Shown here piece by piece: positions 26,916-39,800 of a stretch of DNA of 64,000 nucleotides. The stretch's first letter is position 1. Each line of letters opens with the position of its first letter. The notes beneath the pieces are model-generated. The model did not search any database, had not been told where the DNA came from, and saw only the letters and a list, made by a program, of their open reading frames with translations. A program made the translations under genes and the position numbers. Location of the stretch: contig CM019214.1 in NCBI GenBank assembly GCA_009741485.1, forward strand, positions 5,698,509 through 5,762,508, written 5' to 3'. The stretch is from Malurus cyaneus samueli. Taxonomy: Eukaryota; Chordata; Aves; Passeriformes; Maluridae.

Positions 26916-29839
26916 AGTTTGACAAGTACCTCACAGTTTTGAATTTCCACAGCAGAGATTCTCTGTAATTAAGACTTCATCACGCTTTTCAAATTAATTG
27001 TTCTTAATCTCTGGAAAAATATTTTCATTTGTTTCTAAAATTTTTCCAGGAGTGGTCTTGGTCTCACTCATGAACATTACTATTGCCTAATTAAGAATAA
27101 ATGAATTTTATACATAAAGACAAAAAAAGTTAATCCAACAGAACAGTGTACTCAACAAAAAAAAAAATTGTAGTCTATTTCCAGCACTATGAGAAAAAAA
27201 GCCCCTATTTTTAAATCCAACTTAAAAGTTTTATTCATGAGCATTTTCATAATTTTTCATTATAATTTGAGTTCATATAGTAGGAACATAACCATGAAAA
27301 ACAATTTCTAAGCATAATTTACCATGGTATATATATTGTGTATCTGAGTACAGCAAAGCAGCACAATCTTTCCAGAATGATAAATATGTGGTAGAAGTTA
27401 TGTTTTTAATCATGCTCAGATTAATTAAAGCAATTTCAGGTAATAAAAATATATAGAATTAAAGATGTAATCTATGGTAGATCACACTGGTCTTTCAATA
27501 ACCATGTTTAAGTAGTACAGGTTGAGCAAATAGAAGTACAGTTTGATGTTCTAAGCACTGTTTTACTTAAAACAAATTTTCATAATAAAAGGAGACTGTC
27601 CTTGCTAATCACAAAGTCCCTCCAAATCTCAGTTATAAATATTATTTTTTCTTGATTGCAGAGTAATTATCAGCAAAAGAATAAATAATGTAATACAGTC
27701 AATCTTCTATTTAAAGATCCCAAAGGTGAGACTTTTAAAAATATTCGGCTTAGATGTGCACACATGGTACCCCTTGTTTTCAAATAGAAATTGCAGACAT
27801 AAAGAGAAATACACAATCTGATCACATGCAGTTTACTCTGAAATTTTTATTTTGTACAGTTCTCGCTTTCAGTGACTAAAGGACAAACCTTCAGATTATG
27901 AATTTATTGGGCCCTTTATTAAAGTGTGAAATATTTCAAATGACTGACAAAAATGTTATAAAAAACTATTTAATCCTTCTCTGTCTTTCCATCCTATCCT
28001 GAAAGAGAAAATTCTATTCAAATACTATTCACATATGACATCATTTCTGAAAACAGGCAACATTAGGCAACATTAGTCTTGAGACCTACTGTCATTATTA
28101 AAATTCAAAGCAGAGGTGATATCTATCCTAAAAAAAAGGGATTTGAGGAAAACAGATCTGAAAATTCCCTGTTCCATTAAAGTTATTACCTTTGTTGCTG
28201 TCCCCTTAAAAAAGAATCTTTACAGTCAAAATCTGGATTTGATGTTGATTTTATATTTTTATAACAGGAATTTTGAAATAGGTTGACATAGTATGATAAA
28301 TACTACCCTGGGTTTAAACACTTGCAGAAATGTTTCTGCTGCCAATACATGCCACAATTTAATCTGACTGCCAGGTACATTTTAAGCAGGAACACACTCT
28401 CTGGTCCCTGCTCTTTGGGCACTGCAGCTTTTGGCTCCTTCCCTGCTGTTTCTGAGCAACTTTGTAATGGAGTGTTCCATGGAAGAAAGACTTCAGGCAG
28501 AAGTCCAGAGAAAGAGGCAAGAAAAATGTGCCTGCTATCTTTCAGCAGGAACCAGAGTGTGAAATGACAGTAACTAACTGCTGTGGCCATATCCCTCATG
28601 GGGAGAAACAAACAAGAAGTCTCCTGGCATGGAAGAGATTTTTACTCAAAGTAAATTCTATATGGTCACAGCTTCAGCAATCTTCATTAAAACCATGCTA
28701 CTTAAAACCCTGAACACAAAAAAACCTCAAGGATTTAGCGCACACCAACTCTTTCTATAAATGTCTGCACAATCACTGTCAAAAAAAGAGAGATTCCACA
28801 ATAATCTAAAATCAATTTACATTACAAGACTCATTGGACATCACTGTCTCATCATTTGTCACTATATGAAACAATCGAATATTCTACCTTAGCAGGTGCT
28901 CTGCTCCAATTATTGTGCATAAATTGCAAATCTTTTCCTATTTCTAAAGTTTCTCTGAAGTATAAATAAAGAAAGAATAGTGATCGCTAGTATCCCAGAA
29001 TCCAATCTCTTTGATTTAAAATGTTGTAACACACTGCTCATAAAAATTGGAAAAAATAAAGCAGCTCCTCAGTGTAGATGAGGAGAGTAAAAGGGGAAGT
29101 TGCATTAAAGGAGTCAAAAGAAAATTGCTTAAAACCTTCAAAGATTTGGATATTTAGACATTTCTAAAAATGAAGAAATCAAAAGTGGAAGAACTGGTTG
29201 AAAATACCTCTTGCTTTCTGCACCCACACATGGGAAAAGAAAATATAGCATGGCCTTTGACTGATGGAAATTGCTTTTGTGTGACAGAAGGAAAGCAATT
29301 GTGAACATATCCAGATCTTTCTCATGCCATGAATGTATAATGTGACTAAATATTGTTTTTTTCTTCTATAGTATTTTTGATATCTGCCCTTTCTGGACAT
29401 CCCTCACCTCTGAAGATCCACATCTCATGTAATTTCTTTTCTCTAACAATTCTAGTCCTAGTAAAATGTTCTCTCTCATTGCCATTTAACCTGATTATTA
29501 AGATCATCTTCTTTAAAAGCAGTTTTGACTCTCAATAATCCTTCATGTCTTCACCTGCTACGCTATCAAAAATAATTTTATTTTTTCATTATTCAATCTT
29601 CTTTTTATTTGTTTTAGTTATCTAAACATTTTGCCACTCCTAAATTACTCCAAATAAAAAAGTCCAATGCAACCTTTTAAAATGTAAAACTTTTGCTGGA
29701 AAAATAAATGGAACCTTTGTTTAAAAATGGAAACAAAACTTTTAAAAGATCCACTCAGAAACTATGGTGAAATTTTGACCAGTCTGATTTATCTTTAGGT
29801 TTTAGTTCTTAAAAGCTTTTGTGATTTTGATTTTTCAGG
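26916..29839 (+). other. Intronic stretch with nothing recognised
   Basis: Strongly AT-rich. A short direct duplication, GGCAACATTA twice, lies at about 28056-28076. The 102-codon minus-strand frame at 28303-28611 overlaps an 81-codon plus-strand frame and has no recognisable feature. Confidence 0.45.
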
Positions 29840-29880
29840 TTTGTTTTTGTTTTTGTTTTTTGTTTTTGTTTTTTTTTTTT
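29840..29880 (+). repeat. (GTTTTT)n microsatellite ending in poly(T)
   Basis: GTTTTT units followed by an uninterrupted T run of about a dozen. Confidence 0.9.
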
Positions 29881-30283
29881 AAATTGAATAATGTGTGGGG
29901 ACAAGTCATTGTAGGACACGAAAACTATCTCTCAGTAGTTATAGTTTCTTGTATGGAATCTTGATTTTAAGTGGATATGTACATTGCCACTTGACAGAAA
30001 GTGCTTTTATTACTTTCCTTTAATCTTTAATCCTTTCTATTGACCAATTTAGGAGGGGTTTCACTGGAAGAACAGAAATTATTGATGTATTACCATGGTT
30101 TCAACAGGTTCTAGATAAAAGCATAAATATCTAGTTCATAGCTTTAACTTCCTCCATCCTGTCTCATGCTGCCAGTCTAAGGATTTGTAGTGCCAAGAAA
30201 CCTGTATTTCTGTTTAGAAACATTTTCAAAGTTTAACTGTGGTAAATAAAGTTTAAAAAGGTTCAAGTCTTAATGAGAGATTG

Positions 30284-30345
30284 AAATTAATTATTAATTA
30301 TAATTATAATTTAAATAATTAATAATTTAAATAAAATAAATTAGA
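30284..30345 (+). repeat. AT-only low-complexity tract
   Basis: About 60 bases of A and T almost without G or C, made of overlapping TTAATTA, ATAATTTAAAT and AATAAA words. Confidence 0.8.
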
Positions 30346-32699
30346 AGCACAATTTCATTGCCTACAACTGGGCTTTAACCTTCATTTGCAAAAGGATGAA
30401 TGGATACAATTTTCACCTATTCATTTACCTATCCAGAAGCAGGCTTGTTGTGCCTTCCCTTGTTTAGGTCAAACATCCTTGGAAAACAAAGACATGGATT
30501 ATACCTAAAATCCTCCAAACTCACTGTGGCATTCACTGCACCATTTTCACATGCTCACTGTTGAAAATGGAACAATATTTTGAAAGGTTGTCTCGTGAAC
30601 TTAAAAACTGGTATGTTAGGAAAAGTTCAGCATAAGCCCCCAGCTGGATGGAGTTTATCTCTGTCACACCAAATATGTGATATGTCAGTATTCAGCTTCA
30701 TGCCAGCATCCTTCACTCACCACTGCCCTCTTAAATAAGAATTAGTATTTGAACCTCTTAGCTGCATTGATACTTGTGCAGAAATAGATGGCATTTTCAT
30801 TTTTTCCCTTCAAAGGATAGCTGTATTGGCTCACTATGGAGTTAATCTCACACAAGTTTATCATACATAAGATAAAATGTGAATCATTTAGATGAGAAAG
30901 TTTAAAACTGCAGTGCACTGTTTTAGTTATCCTGAAGTATTGATTTTTCCTTTATGACAAAACGCATTCAAGGAGTATTAATATTGCCAACTTTTTTTTG
31001 AACATAAACTTGCAATTTGAATGAGATGTAAATAGCTACATCCTTAGAAATGAAGAAAACTAGGCTGACCGTATATTTTGCAGCACAAAGTTGAAACTAA
31101 ACATGCCATTTTTCACCAAAATATTGTTTCCCATTACTGAAGAGAGGCGATGGGCCTGAGGGCCTCATGCATTACAAATCTCATGTGCTTTAAATTGCCA
31201 GTAAATCACTCGCAGTTTTGCCTTTAGTAGTTTCTGCCGAGCTCAGCATTTATTGCTTACAGCTGAATTCAGCCACCTAAATCATCCATCACAATTTTAT
31301 AACCTGCTGTCACTTTCCATTTCATACACCAAGGAACTGGCACATCTTCAGAATGGCAATGGGTGAACACACTCCCTGCACAGTGAATAGTTGTGGGTGA
31401 GATGGGGAGAGACAACACCAGTGATTTTAAGCCTTTGAGCCCATCTGAGTGGACAGAAATCCAGAGCCTCTCCCGCAGGATGGAGTTCAGAGCTGCAGTG
31501 CTTGTGCTCATCATGTTTGACATGAAAATTTCAGTCCCTTATTGACTCCACACAAGAAATAAAATGAGAAAATTCACCCAGCGGTACCAGAGACACCGAT
31601 GACAGAACGCTGAGCAAACACGCCTGGACCTGGTTTGCATGACAGGCCAAGATTTTGCTGAGTTTAAGCTTCTGATTCCCTAAGCAGAGCTCAAATATGA
31701 GCCCAAGTCTCTCATTAGTTGTAAAGTGTGAGTAGCTGGAGAGAACAAAATGCCTGTTGTTGGCATTTAAGTCCCTAAGGAGGTAATACCAAAGTGACTA
31801 AATACAAAAAGGACTAAAATTGAGATTTGTGCACAATGCTGGTGCCTCTTTATTCACCTGGGGACACTGATCAGGGTCACACAGGAGTTGAGAAGTTCAG
31901 AGGCTCTGGGTTTCTGAAGGCTGATGAAGTGGTAAATAGCAAAAATTCCAGTTTCAGTGGAACCAATGTTTAACCAGGTCCAAATTTGCTGTCACTATGT
32001 AATGCTCATAGATGTAATTTAGCTTCATCACGAGCTGTTGAGGGTTCTCTTGCCATATACACATTTGCCTGGGATCAGCCATTTTGACTCTAGACCATGT
32101 AGTTTATGGGCTTATTTCAAAAGGGTCTAATCTAAATTCTTAATATGGAATTTTTTCCCTTTTCAAATTTCACATTGTCCTCCCATAAGAGCAGTTGAGT
32201 TCAAAACTCTGAGGTTACACATTATTTCTCCAACTCTGAGTTTTACAATTAACAACTCAGTCTGAAATAATTTTCCCCCCAAAAATTGCTACAAGCTTCA
32301 TTTTAATGTCTCACCTGTTACCCTCTTAATAGCTGTCATTTCATACTATCTTGAGGTACCTTTTGTTTTTCCTTGAATGGAAAAAATAAATGCATAACAT
32401 AATGGGCATTTCCACACATCTGTTATAAAGTAGCATTTTAGATTATTACAAGCATATCACCTCAAAACCAAGATGATGTTCTGTTTGCAGAATGTTGCTA
32501 AAAAATTCCAGCAGGAATTACAGAGGCTGTATCCAAACGGATGTTACAGACAAACCAAAGGCTCCATCTTTTTACCCAAGAATTTTAAAGTCACATAGAT
32601 AGATTCTTAAAGAGAACAAGGAGCTCATTGCCCTGTAATTTGATTGATCTGCATTTTAGATGCTATGGATATCGATGCATAGGGAAAGGGATAAATAAT
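30346..32699 (+). other. Intronic stretch with nothing recognised
   Basis: A less AT-rich patch at about 31270-31530 carries an 84-codon minus-strand frame. No domain or repeat family was recognised. Confidence 0.45.
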
Positions 32700-32940
32700 T
32701 TAACTGCAGATACACTAGAAGTGGAAATTATAATTACAATTTAAAGTATTGAAGTAATAGTTTATAAATATAAGTAATAATTTTCAAATATTAAAAAATA
32801 ATTAATAATCACCATTAATCATTAGTGAGTTAATAATTATGTAGTAATTAATCAGATCCACCTAAACATTAGTTATTCATTAACTGTTCAGTTTTAATCA
32901 ACTAAAAGTTTATAAGCTGTTACTATTAATTACCTAAAAG
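32700..32940 (+). repeat. AT-rich low-complexity tract with many TAATTA and TTAAT words
   Basis: About 240 bases dominated by A and T, with repeated AATTA, TAATTA and TTAATAAT words. It reads as low-complexity DNA rather than a unit repeat. Confidence 0.7.
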
Positions 32941-33144
32941 CCACAAACCTCACAAAGGGATGCTTTTAATATTTTTCAAAACTTCTTTCATAGTTATTTT
33001 CTTCCTCACACTTCTAAAGAGGGAACCCCTGCTCCCAATATGTCTTGGAACCTTTCATTGGCCTACAGCCTGCCACAAATTAGCCTCTTATCCTTAATTT
33101 GTCCTGGCTGGTTAACTTCTTTCAATGGAAAAAATGCATAAAAG

Positions 33145-33147
<3 letters not shown>

Positions 33148-33189
<42 letters not shown>
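33148..33189 (+). repeat. Poly(A) run of 42
   Basis: Longest homopolymer in the window, preceded by two GCATAAAA words. It could be a retrotransposon-type tail, but I recognise no element upstream and see no target-site duplication. Confidence 0.95.
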
Positions 33190-33190
<1 letters not shown>

Positions 33191-33782
33191 CCAGTCAGAG
33201 TTGGTACTTCAGTATTTGAATACAGTTGAGTACAGCTTTTGGCATATTCCAGAGAACTCAGTGTTACGTCAGGAAATTCAAGACATCTTCAATCAGAAAC
33301 ATTTTTTCAATGATCTGACATTCACCTTAAGCTTTCATAATTCTGAGTATCAGAGAAACATCTGCAGTGGGTAATGTGATGTGTACCCAGAAATTAGGAG
33401 CCCCTTTTCAGCATCCAGGGGGTCCTTCCAGGCAGAGGCAATCTGATGCACAGCAGATCTCACAGATTATTCTGTGGAGAAGGGAGGAATAGAGTTGCTG
33501 TTTTTCTAAGTATATCTGGGGCTTTGCAGGTATGTCAGAGTGCAGAGAGTGTATCAGGAAGTACTATCTTATTTTCTCATGATACAAAAATCTTAAATTT
33601 GAATGAGTCATGCTGAACATTCGGGCTGTGAAATATCTTCATAAATCCAGAAGCCTTCATCCTGAAGACTTTACTAAAGAAAAACAACACTGAGTTTTTG
33701 CTAGGGAAAAATAATAATGATATTCATTTCCATGTTTTATTCAAGATGCTCCTGTTCACTAAATCCATATAAAGCAGGATAA

Positions 33783-33806
33783 ATATATATAATAATAATA
33801 AATAAC
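33783..33806 (+). repeat. Short (AT)n/(AAT)n microsatellite
   Basis: ATATATATAATAATAATAA-type run of about 24 bases. Confidence 0.75.
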
Positions 33807-36800
33807 AAAGAAGAGTGAATATAATAAAACCGGAAACTCTGATTTCAGAACCAATGTGTGGCACCCAAGGTTAGACTGTACATAAATGATGCAATTCACA
33901 TTTTAACAACACTAATAAAATTTAATTCTATCAAAAGACCTTGAGTTTCAAAAATCAACACAGAACTTCAGAGAGCTATATGATGACTCATTGATTTGGG
34001 AACAAAAACAAAAAAACAAACAAAAACCACAAACAAATACACAAGATTTAAATGTGCTCAGAACAAATTCCCGTTTTACTTGGTTTTCTACAAATAAAAT
34101 GAAGTTTAAAATGATTCTGAGCTGAATGTGGCTGTATATATGATAGGTGACTAATAACATGGGGGAGGTGTCTGAATGTCCAAATAATTGACTTCCAGTT
34201 GTAGTTTGGGTCTTCTCTTTTTATTCAAACAATAGAGATGCTACAGCCATGCTGGATATGCTTCAAACTATGTTTATTCATCTGCTGCTTAGACCATAGT
34301 AGCTTTTCTGGCTATACCTTCATTCAAATAGTGGGAAAAAATAGAAGGAGGAATCATGCCTGGTCCACAGCTGGTGTAAATCAGTGCAGATTCTCTGTCT
34401 TCCATGGAAAGACATCAATTTATAGCAGCTGAGGATCTGGCTCTTGAAGCCAAGTTATGAGCCAGATGAGCACAAAGGGATGCAAAAAGAAGGCATAATG
34501 TGGCCATAAATTTGCTCAAAGGCTCTTCACATTTCAATGATAGTCTCTTTGTAGAATTCAATTAGCATTGCTGTTTCTACTCATAAAATATATGCTCTTC
34601 CTGAATAATTTTTTTTTTGTTCTTTTACACTGTCCAGAGGCCAAATCTTACAGCTGCTGCTGAGGCTAAATTCTACTGATTCCACAACATGCCTTCAGTA
34701 TGTAAGCTGGACTATTTGAATTTCTATGTTAAACAATATTAACTTGAAAAGCAGTTTGAAGATATTCTTTGGAGTGCAGAATCTAAAATTTGTCATATAT
34801 TGCAGTCCCTCAAAGGTTCAAGCCACCAGTTATTTTTATTTTTGCAATTTATCATTTACATTTTATGTCATGTTAGGTTTTGTGTTCTGATGGGTACTTG
34901 TGTGTGTGAAGGGCACGCTACAAATCAACAAATAACACAAGAAAGAGTCAGAACCAAGTATCTTATTTACTGTGTGGTAATAGTGAAAAAGTAAAAAGAA
35001 AAAATTACAGGAATAGCATTTTCAATCTTTGTTGTAAAGCAACGGAGAAAATAATTTAAAACAAGTTTCTGTTAGTATGCCATTTGCAAGCCCCGCTGCC
35101 TTCAAAGGCTTATTAAAATTTTCACTATGTGTAAAGTTCAAAACGAAGAAAAGCAGCTACAAGCCCCAGCAATATATCACCATTGTATTCATGCATTTTC
35201 CTGCCAATTTAATCTTAATAGCTGGTTTGAGCCTTTTGACTGAGTCAACAGCTTAGGAGGAGCAGCAATTGTGACAGTCCCTTCTCTGTTCTTCCTGGGC
35301 TGAAAAGTCATGGCAGCTGCAAAGGTCAGATTGTTATTTTCCTCACATTGCTGCCACTAACTGCATTATTTAGGTGCTAAATCAAGACATTTCTAGCAGA
35401 GAGTAGTATTTGCATCCCAAGTGTGGCTGACTTTCTCTAGCCTCTTCTATGAACCATGCAGAAGGTTTTTCCAAAAACATGCTGCAGGAAAAAGAGAAAA
35501 TCACAATTTCTTGCACTGCCCTAGTATTCCATTGAGGGTTTGTGTTTGATGTTTTTCCAATTACATCTCAAATTTAATCTTTCACTTTGCCTGTACAACT
35601 TTCTCTTTCAGTTGTTTTTTTCCCACACAGATGCTAATGCAACGTGTGCCCCATCTCTTCCCTTTCCTTTCAAATTCCTCCACAACAACTTTCCCTAGAG
35701 ACCATCTGCAAGCTCCAACCAGATGGTTTAATGGGATTACTAAAGAACTGACAGGAACTTTAAAAATACTAGACTAGTGTAGTCATCTGGATACTTTTTA
35801 AGAGCATTAGAGAAGAAAACTTTTAATTTTTGTGTCTAACATGTCTGTTCAATCATTGCCCATTAACTTTGTCTTTAAATCTTTAGGGAAGGGCCGATGT
35901 CTTCTTTAATATTCCACAGCGTGTGGAGCTGGATGTGAGTGCTTCCCAAAGAGGGATCATCACAATAAATAACAAATAGTGGTCAGAGTCCTGAGCAGCT
36001 CTTGGGCTGGGAGCACAAAACACTAAAGAACATTCCAAAAGAAACTTCAAGGGCTGGAGGATGTGATTACACCCGAAAAACACAACTACATTGATTTGTC
36101 AAAGAGAAAACAGATCATAAAGTGAAACATTCAGGAAAAATAAATCCTTTAAAATAAACATTTATAATATATTGAAAAATACTTGCTCAACATAGAAGGC
36201 TTCAAAAAGATTATTTCATAATCAAAAGTAAAAAATATGAAAAATTTCTTAGAAACAAAGCCAAATATTCAACTGTGGTAGAATTAAAAATATTCCAGCA
36301 GGAAAAATAGTGACAAAATTAATAGTGAAAGAATTCTTTATTAAAATCATAGTGAGCTTTAGGATGATCTGTACAAGATTTTGTGTTCTATTTTACATGA
36401 GCAACAAAACCTTCTTAGAAAAAATGTTAATCGAAGAATATAAATTTCCCTTTAAAACACTGTCTCTGATTTCAAAGAGTAAATCTGCCATTTGCTTTTG
36501 TGGCTTGCAATTTTTCATTAAGACTGATTTTAATTTTTCCCATCCAGTCTTATTATTGTGCAAACAGAAAAAAGCCTTGCAAATTTTGCATGTTAATTTA
36601 GGCTAAACCTGCATTCAAAGTGAACCACTGTGTTTTTTTGCTGCAATTGACTTTGGAAGTGGCCAGGCAGCTCAAAATCAATTGAAGCAAATTTTAGGTG
36701 ATTTTTTCTGGTCACATAAATTTCTATCTGATTCCTTATTCATACACCAGAAATGGGATTTTTTTCCTCTTCTCTCACAATGTCTGTTACACATATGAAC

Positions 36801-39800
36801 AAATATCTATTTTTAGCAAATACAATTGGTTACACACAAGTTATCTTACTCTGGTCTTTGTTATTCATTTTCTGTGGCCATTAATGTCTGTACAAAATGA
36901 GCATAATTCGTCTGTTTGGTTTTGGCAGAATTTTATTCCCACACTGCTTGGTCAAGAAAATTCCTTCCTCTCAACCCCTTTGTGCAGCTGTAGTGTTAGC
37001 CTAAGGATTTTTCCTCTTCAACAAACACAAGGACAATACTTTTTTAAAAAAATCCCAAAACTATGAAAGAACAGGTGAAATTTTAGTTTCCCTTAATTTT
37101 TATTTTATTTTCAGTGATACTTGTTAGGCTCAGAAATTTCAAACAAAATGCCTTGAGTACAATTTCCAAGCTTCAAAAAAATTTTAAACCTGTTCCAGTT
37201 TCCAAGTGAATTTGTTCTAAAGCACTGCCTAGATGTGTAAAAGAAATCATAGGAGAAACTAAGTATATACTCTTCAACAGGTAGAAAAAGAAAAATTATC
37301 TTCTTTCTTCTCATCACAGCGTGAGCTCCCTCAGCTGCAACATTTGCCAAAGACTGTCCTCTAATCCCATTTGATTTTTTTAATCCAATTTTACTAGTTA
37401 ATAGTTCAAACACACTAAAAGTAGAAAATAAATTATTCATCTAAAACATCAAAGTCAGGTGCAGATTTGTCTTCTATATTTCACTGAAGGCTAACAAAGT
37501 CTGCAAATAATATATGGTTAAAAAACTTTTGCATGACTACAGTAAATAATTTGGATTCAATACTAATCTGTACTTATGGCAGTGTCTATGAGTCTGGATT
37601 TTGATCATAAAGCAATTTTAAATCAGGAACTTGTATTATTTCACCAAATAATTTCCCTTAGAAAAGTTATAAATTATTTTGAGTAAAGCCTGTGAGTGAA
37701 GCTGTCAGTTTTGATGTCCAAACGGTAGACATTTGGTTAAGAGGAAATTTCAATACATAGTTGTGGCTCTATATTTACATTGTCATATTCACAGTTGGTT
37801 CCTCTTTTGTCATTTGAGCAATATTATTCTGCAATTTTTCAAAATTATTATATACCTAATTTAACTGATTCTTCGTCAAGGGAGGTTCCTTTGAACAAGA
37901 AGAGCCTTGAAGAGAAGAAGGGACATTTCAGATCCTTAGAACATTTTAAGTGTTTTTTTCATGTAAATATAGAAACTGATTAGCAATAGTTGGCCAAACT
38001 AATAGTTCAGTGATCTCACTAGATTAATAACTGCTATAGGGGATTTTATTAATTTTTAGCTTTAGAATCTTATGCTTCTGTAATTTTTGTATCCAATTTC
38101 ATAAAACAATGTTAATGTCATAAGCCAGCAAAATCCACCCATGCTAAAGGCTAGATATAGGTTTAAATGTTTTCTTCATCATAGCTTTTCATGCACTATT
38201 ATAACCACACAACCTTTTAACTTCTTTGCTTTTTTTGTGCCTCTTTTTTTCTGTTTTTACTCACAGATCTGTGACATATCCTGAGAACTACAGTTGGAAA
38301 GGGACAGCTCAGTGACAAAGCTCCCTGTATCTCCTTCTTGTCTTATACCACAATTCCAAGGTTTTCTGACAAAATCCAGTACAATTATTCCAGGCCACTA
38401 ACACAATAGAAAGAAATATAGAAACAAATATATGTTGTAAATAAATAAACAACAAATCCCACATTACAAGTCAGTTCAAATGTTTTGATATGTCTATTTT
38501 TTTTGAAGTCTAGTAGGAAATTTGGGTTAATAATCCCTTACTAAAGTTTTGGGTTAGAAATTCAGAGAAATAGTCTTGTCCACTGAATTATTTATAAATC
38601 TGATTTATTATTCTTGGATTTGTGTCTTGTTGCTTATGTTATCCTGTCTCTGCTTGCAAGGATGGGAACACTGCTTCTGCATGTGCTGCTGTGATTATTT
38701 CCATCTTGTGCATGGGACTCACCAAATCTTTAGGAATCCTGTGTTGAAAATCTGTCTCTTTGCATCTGGAATCTACCCATCAGTCACAGATTTTAGACAG
38801 GTTTCAAACAAACTCTATGCTTTTTCATCTTTCATCTTTTTGTGACACTTATCTACATGAAACACTAGGGACTTTTCCTTACAAGATATTTCATGACTTT
38901 GGCTACTTTAAGTATGAATGATGTTCTAGCACTGTTTTTTAGTTACAAAAGTAGCCTAATTAACAGACATATGAAATTTTTTGTCTGAATACTCAAACTT
39001 TAAAAGGTAATTTAAGGTAAAAATATATTCTCAGATGATTGGGAAGAGCCTTAATATCACCTTGGTTTCTTTTATTTTCCTACCTAAACGATTCCATTAT
39101 TCTTTTGTGCTGCTAAAAGTTTTAATTTCAGGGTATGAAAATTTTGGAATTGTGCTATTCTTGATATGGGAATGCTGGGTAAGCTTTTGTCTCAACAAGT
39201 CAAGAAGTTTTTAAGGAGGTAGAGGCTGGTAATGCAGACATTTCTTCGATAAATGTTTATTACTCTCCTACATAAAGCTGTTGATGGATTCTCAAGTGAT
39301 GCAAGATGTCTGATCTTTATGGGAGGGACCACATGGTGAACATAGGACAAGACTGATCAATTTTCAATGGCAAGGGTAGAAAAAATTATATCAATAAGGT
39401 AAAAAATGCTGATGTTCCATGAATAATTCTTAAGATTCTCTACCTTTTATCATGGGTTTGGCTTTTTTCTTTTTTCATTGCTATTCCTGATAATTTTATC
39501 AGAGATATGGTTTCTCACTCGCAGCCTTGCCTATTGTTGATCAGGGCACTGTAAACACTGTCACATGGGGTTCTGTATTCTGAAAGATTCTACATGCTGG
39601 CAGCACTTGTCTGAAAAATAGCAAAAAAAAAATTTACTTTGAGGCGTGAGGGTAGGCTATTGAAGGAAGGAGGTAAGAAACACATCCATACCCAGAAAAA
39701 AAATCAATCCTAATTATCATAGAGATTTGTTGAAGGTAAAAATCTGTAATTCTCATCATGGCTGCTTCTGCTGCCTGTCCTGGGAGGTGCTGCTGGCAGC

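Noticed and set aside
33148..33189. Processed pseudogene ending in the 42-base A run
   Set aside because: No recognisable coding remnant upstream and no flanking duplication found.
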